DNA of 64,000 nucleotides from Eopsaltria australis (taxonomy: Eukaryota; Chordata; Aves; Passeriformes; Petroicidae), in contig JAVTVJ010000068.1 in NCBI GenBank assembly GCA_034509425.1, forward strand, positions 930,001 to 994,000, in the 5' to 3' direction. Numbering within the stretch: the stretch's first letter is position 1; each line of letters begins with the position of its first letter. The notes below the pieces were generated by a model, which saw only the letters and a program-made list of their open reading frames with translations, was not told the origin of the DNA and searched no databases. Of this stretch, positions 61,697-64,000 are shown piece by piece. The translations under genes and the position numbers were made by a program.

Positions 61697-63971
61697 GTAA
61701 GTTAAATGCCCTCAGAGCAATACCAAAAAAAATCACTATTTCAATGATTGCTATGTCCACGGAGTGCTAAGAAATACAGTGTAGATACACAAACTTATCA
61801 ATTCAGGTCTAATTGTTTTGTACTCCCTAAAGCTGAGGAATAAGTTATGTACCTTTTCAGCGTGGTGGCCAAGGATAGGTTTGCATTAAAAACTGCTGTG
61901 TGACAGAGAACATTGCTGTAAAGAAAGCAGACTAATCTCAGCATTATGAAACAGGACAGACCTGTGTAAACCATGTTCTACACTCTCACAAGGGTGTTGT
62001 TCATCCAGTTTTTTCATTAATTCTATCACAGACTATCCAGAGAGAATGCTTGTTAAGGCTGGTATGATACCAGCTTGGCAAGAAGTGGAAACAAAGGGTG
62101 AGAGTTAGAAGACAAAACACTTGACTGGATAGAGAGTCTAAATGAAATAAAATGCGATGCAGCAAGGGGCAACATGTGGCTGTTTAGAAAGAGATCTCAA
62201 GTGGGGAGTGCCTGTCTGTGCTGTGGTTGGACTGGTGCTCACAGTGATGAGTATGGGTCAACAAAGTGCTGGTAAAGAGATGGCCCCTTTCAGCATGAAT
62301 GTAGAGTGCAAGATAGGATAGGATGGGGATGAGGTGATTGAAAGGTTGTGTTTGGCACTTTTGAGACCTCAGCATAAAGGTTGTTCCCAGATGGAAGCAA
62401 CACATTTCAATGAAGTGATGGAAGAGTTGGAGAGAGTCACAAGTAGAATACAAACCCATTGTCAACCTGAAAATTTGATTGAAAGGATTTTTTTTCTTTT
62501 TTTTAAAAAATGCTTTTTAGTCTATCAAATTGTGAGGACGGCAAAGGTTTACTGATGCACTAAATGGTGATTTTGGAGTGTAGGAACAGTCCTACAGAAG
62601 AAGTAACCAAATTACTTTTGTAGAAAGATAAAATGAGTGTGGGGGTTTTGTTGCTTTTGTGTTGGAGGTTTTTTTTCCCCTGTCTGGTCACGCAATATGC
62701 CAGTTAAATGTGCTGACTCTGCAAGGGCTTTTTTGGGATTATCTTTCCACTGGATCAGCTGACTGGCTTGACCACCCATATGTCAGGCACGCACTGTGTC
62801 ACTGCATCCAGAGGATCGGGTCATTGCAGTCTGCAGAGCAAAGGAGTGGGAGTAAGACTGGGACTTTTTCTTTGGTATTAGCTCAGTCCTGCTATGTGAA
62901 TACACCTTGAGGATGAAATCTGGTAGCATTTCTCCTCCCACCAAGGAACAGGGGATTGCCACTGAATTTCATAGGAATATTCTCAAGAAAAGATATCAGA
63001 CTGTGGCTTATACAAGGACATTGTTCATGGATGGAGAAAATATGAGGATTTATTGTTTTCAAGTAGAGCAGATGGCAAATTTCCCTCAAAATTTAAGGCT
63101 AGGAGCTCTAGCAATCCTCTTACCTCAAGCAAAAAGGGGATTTATGGTTCAGGTTCAGACAAAAATCAGAGAAAGAATAACGCAACAAAAAACAAGTGTT
63201 CAGAAATACCTGTGTTAAATGAGGCAGAAGGCACTATGAATCAGCATGTAACCTACCCCTTAAAACAAATAAGTATCAGTCGTAAATTAAAGCTCCAGTG
63301 CACAGTTGATAACTTACGACTGCTAATACCTGAATTTTCACCTGCTAACACTGGTGATAATTTACCTGGAGATATTTTATTTCTCTGAATATTAAAATAT
63401 TGGAAAAAATTTTAAGTGCTTGCACTTGGCCCTGAATGTCTCGATGTGACATAATGTATACAGGAATATACAGCTAAGTAAGTTTTCAAATCTATCTTGG
63501 TTGCAACTGTGTTGTCTGAAATAGCATGTCTTATCAGTTTCCATAGGGTGCCAGAAATATGTTTCCTCAAATTATAGGAAGAGCTACTAAAAAACTTTCC
63601 TGACTTGCCATAATGAATTGCTTTTTAATGATCTAAAGGTTGATTATAACTTGCTGCTGTACAGAGCAAACATCAAGATTTTAAAGGCTTGAATGAACCT
63701 GCAGAATAAAATGAGCCCAAATAAATGTCCTACCCAGAAAAGCTCAAATCACCACTTCTCAAAAGGTTTGGATTTCCATGAGACTCAGTCTTGCATGTAA
63801 TTTTAAAGCTACTGAGACCCACCTAGAACATGTTTCTACTTCTTCTTAAGTTCTCTCCATAAAAGCAGACACTCTATCTATCTTCCCTTCCTGAACTGAA
63901 AACTCAGGACTTTCTGTTCTTAGGAAGTCAGTGTGGACCTCACTGCCCTGGGGTATTTGTTTTGCTTGCAG
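61697..63971 (+). other. ROS1 intron 4
   Basis: This intron is about 2.3 kb, assuming the exon start at 63972. The open frames at 62907-63388 on the plus strand do not resemble ROS1 and have no splice or homology support. Confidence 0.5.
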
Positions 63972-64000
63972 CTTGTAGGCACAGCTGTAGCAGGAGTAGC
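63972..64000 (+). CDS. ROS1: Possible ROS1 exon 5, cut by window end
   Basis: A good acceptor (TTTTGCTTGCAG) is followed in phase 0 by LVGTAVAGV and then the window edge. Human continues CE-VGCSSAEGA at this point, so the fit is plausible but short. A second acceptor (TGTTCTTAG, exon from 63925) opens the same frame 48 nt upstream. Confidence 0.4.

Noticed and set aside
62907..63388. Plus-strand open frames downstream of ROS1 exon 4, considered as a further ROS1 exon.
   Set aside because: The lysine-rich translations do not match the expected ROS1 continuation (the first fibronectin III domain), and no suitable acceptor and donor pair flanks them.

Overview
This window looks like nuclear DNA from a bird (at least a sauropsid). 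It has intron-split vertebrate genes with GT-AG splice sites, an unmethylated-type CpG island, long AT-rich introns, and three 3'-end fragments of CR1 LINEs, the usual interspersed repeat of birds and reptiles. I see nothing bacterial, no CRISPR array, no operon and no complete mobile element. No tRNA or rRNA gene was recognised, but no covariance-model search was possible.

Two genes diverge from each other. DCBLD1 (discoidin, CUB and LCCL domain-containing protein 1) lies on the minus strand and fills 1-39.6 kb. Eleven coding exons could be placed from the start codon at 39592 down to the transmembrane exon at 779-869. The last exons, for the cytoplasmic tail, lie beyond the left edge. The exons join in frame into 442 residues: signal peptide, CUB domain, LCCL domain, discoidin (F5/8 type C) domain and a transmembrane helix. 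The first intron is about 15 kb and the second about 10 kb. The start codon sits in a CpG island (about 39.34-40.34 kb), with a second GC-rich block at about 38.92-39.13 kb.

ROS1, the receptor tyrosine kinase gene, starts on the plus strand at 57186 and leaves the window at the right edge. Four small coding exons (123, 54, 60 and 27 nt) are clear and a fifth may be cut by the window end. They encode the signal peptide and the cysteine-rich N-terminus. The fibronectin III, beta-propeller, transmembrane and kinase parts are outside the window.

The 17 kb between the two genes (about 40.34-57.19 kb) shows no convincing gene, only simple repeats, one CR1 fragment and a GC-rich islet. The head-to-head DCBLD1-ROS1 order matches the mammalian arrangement and is the main reason for calling DCBLD1 rather than its paralogue DCBLD2.

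I found no previously undescribed biological system. The points most worth checking are a 60-base pure G run in DCBLD1 intron 1, an unusually CpG-dense LCCL exon, the apparently missing juxtamembrane linker exon of DCBLD1, a tandem NAGNAG splice acceptor, and the chain of symmetric small exons at the ROS1 N-terminus.
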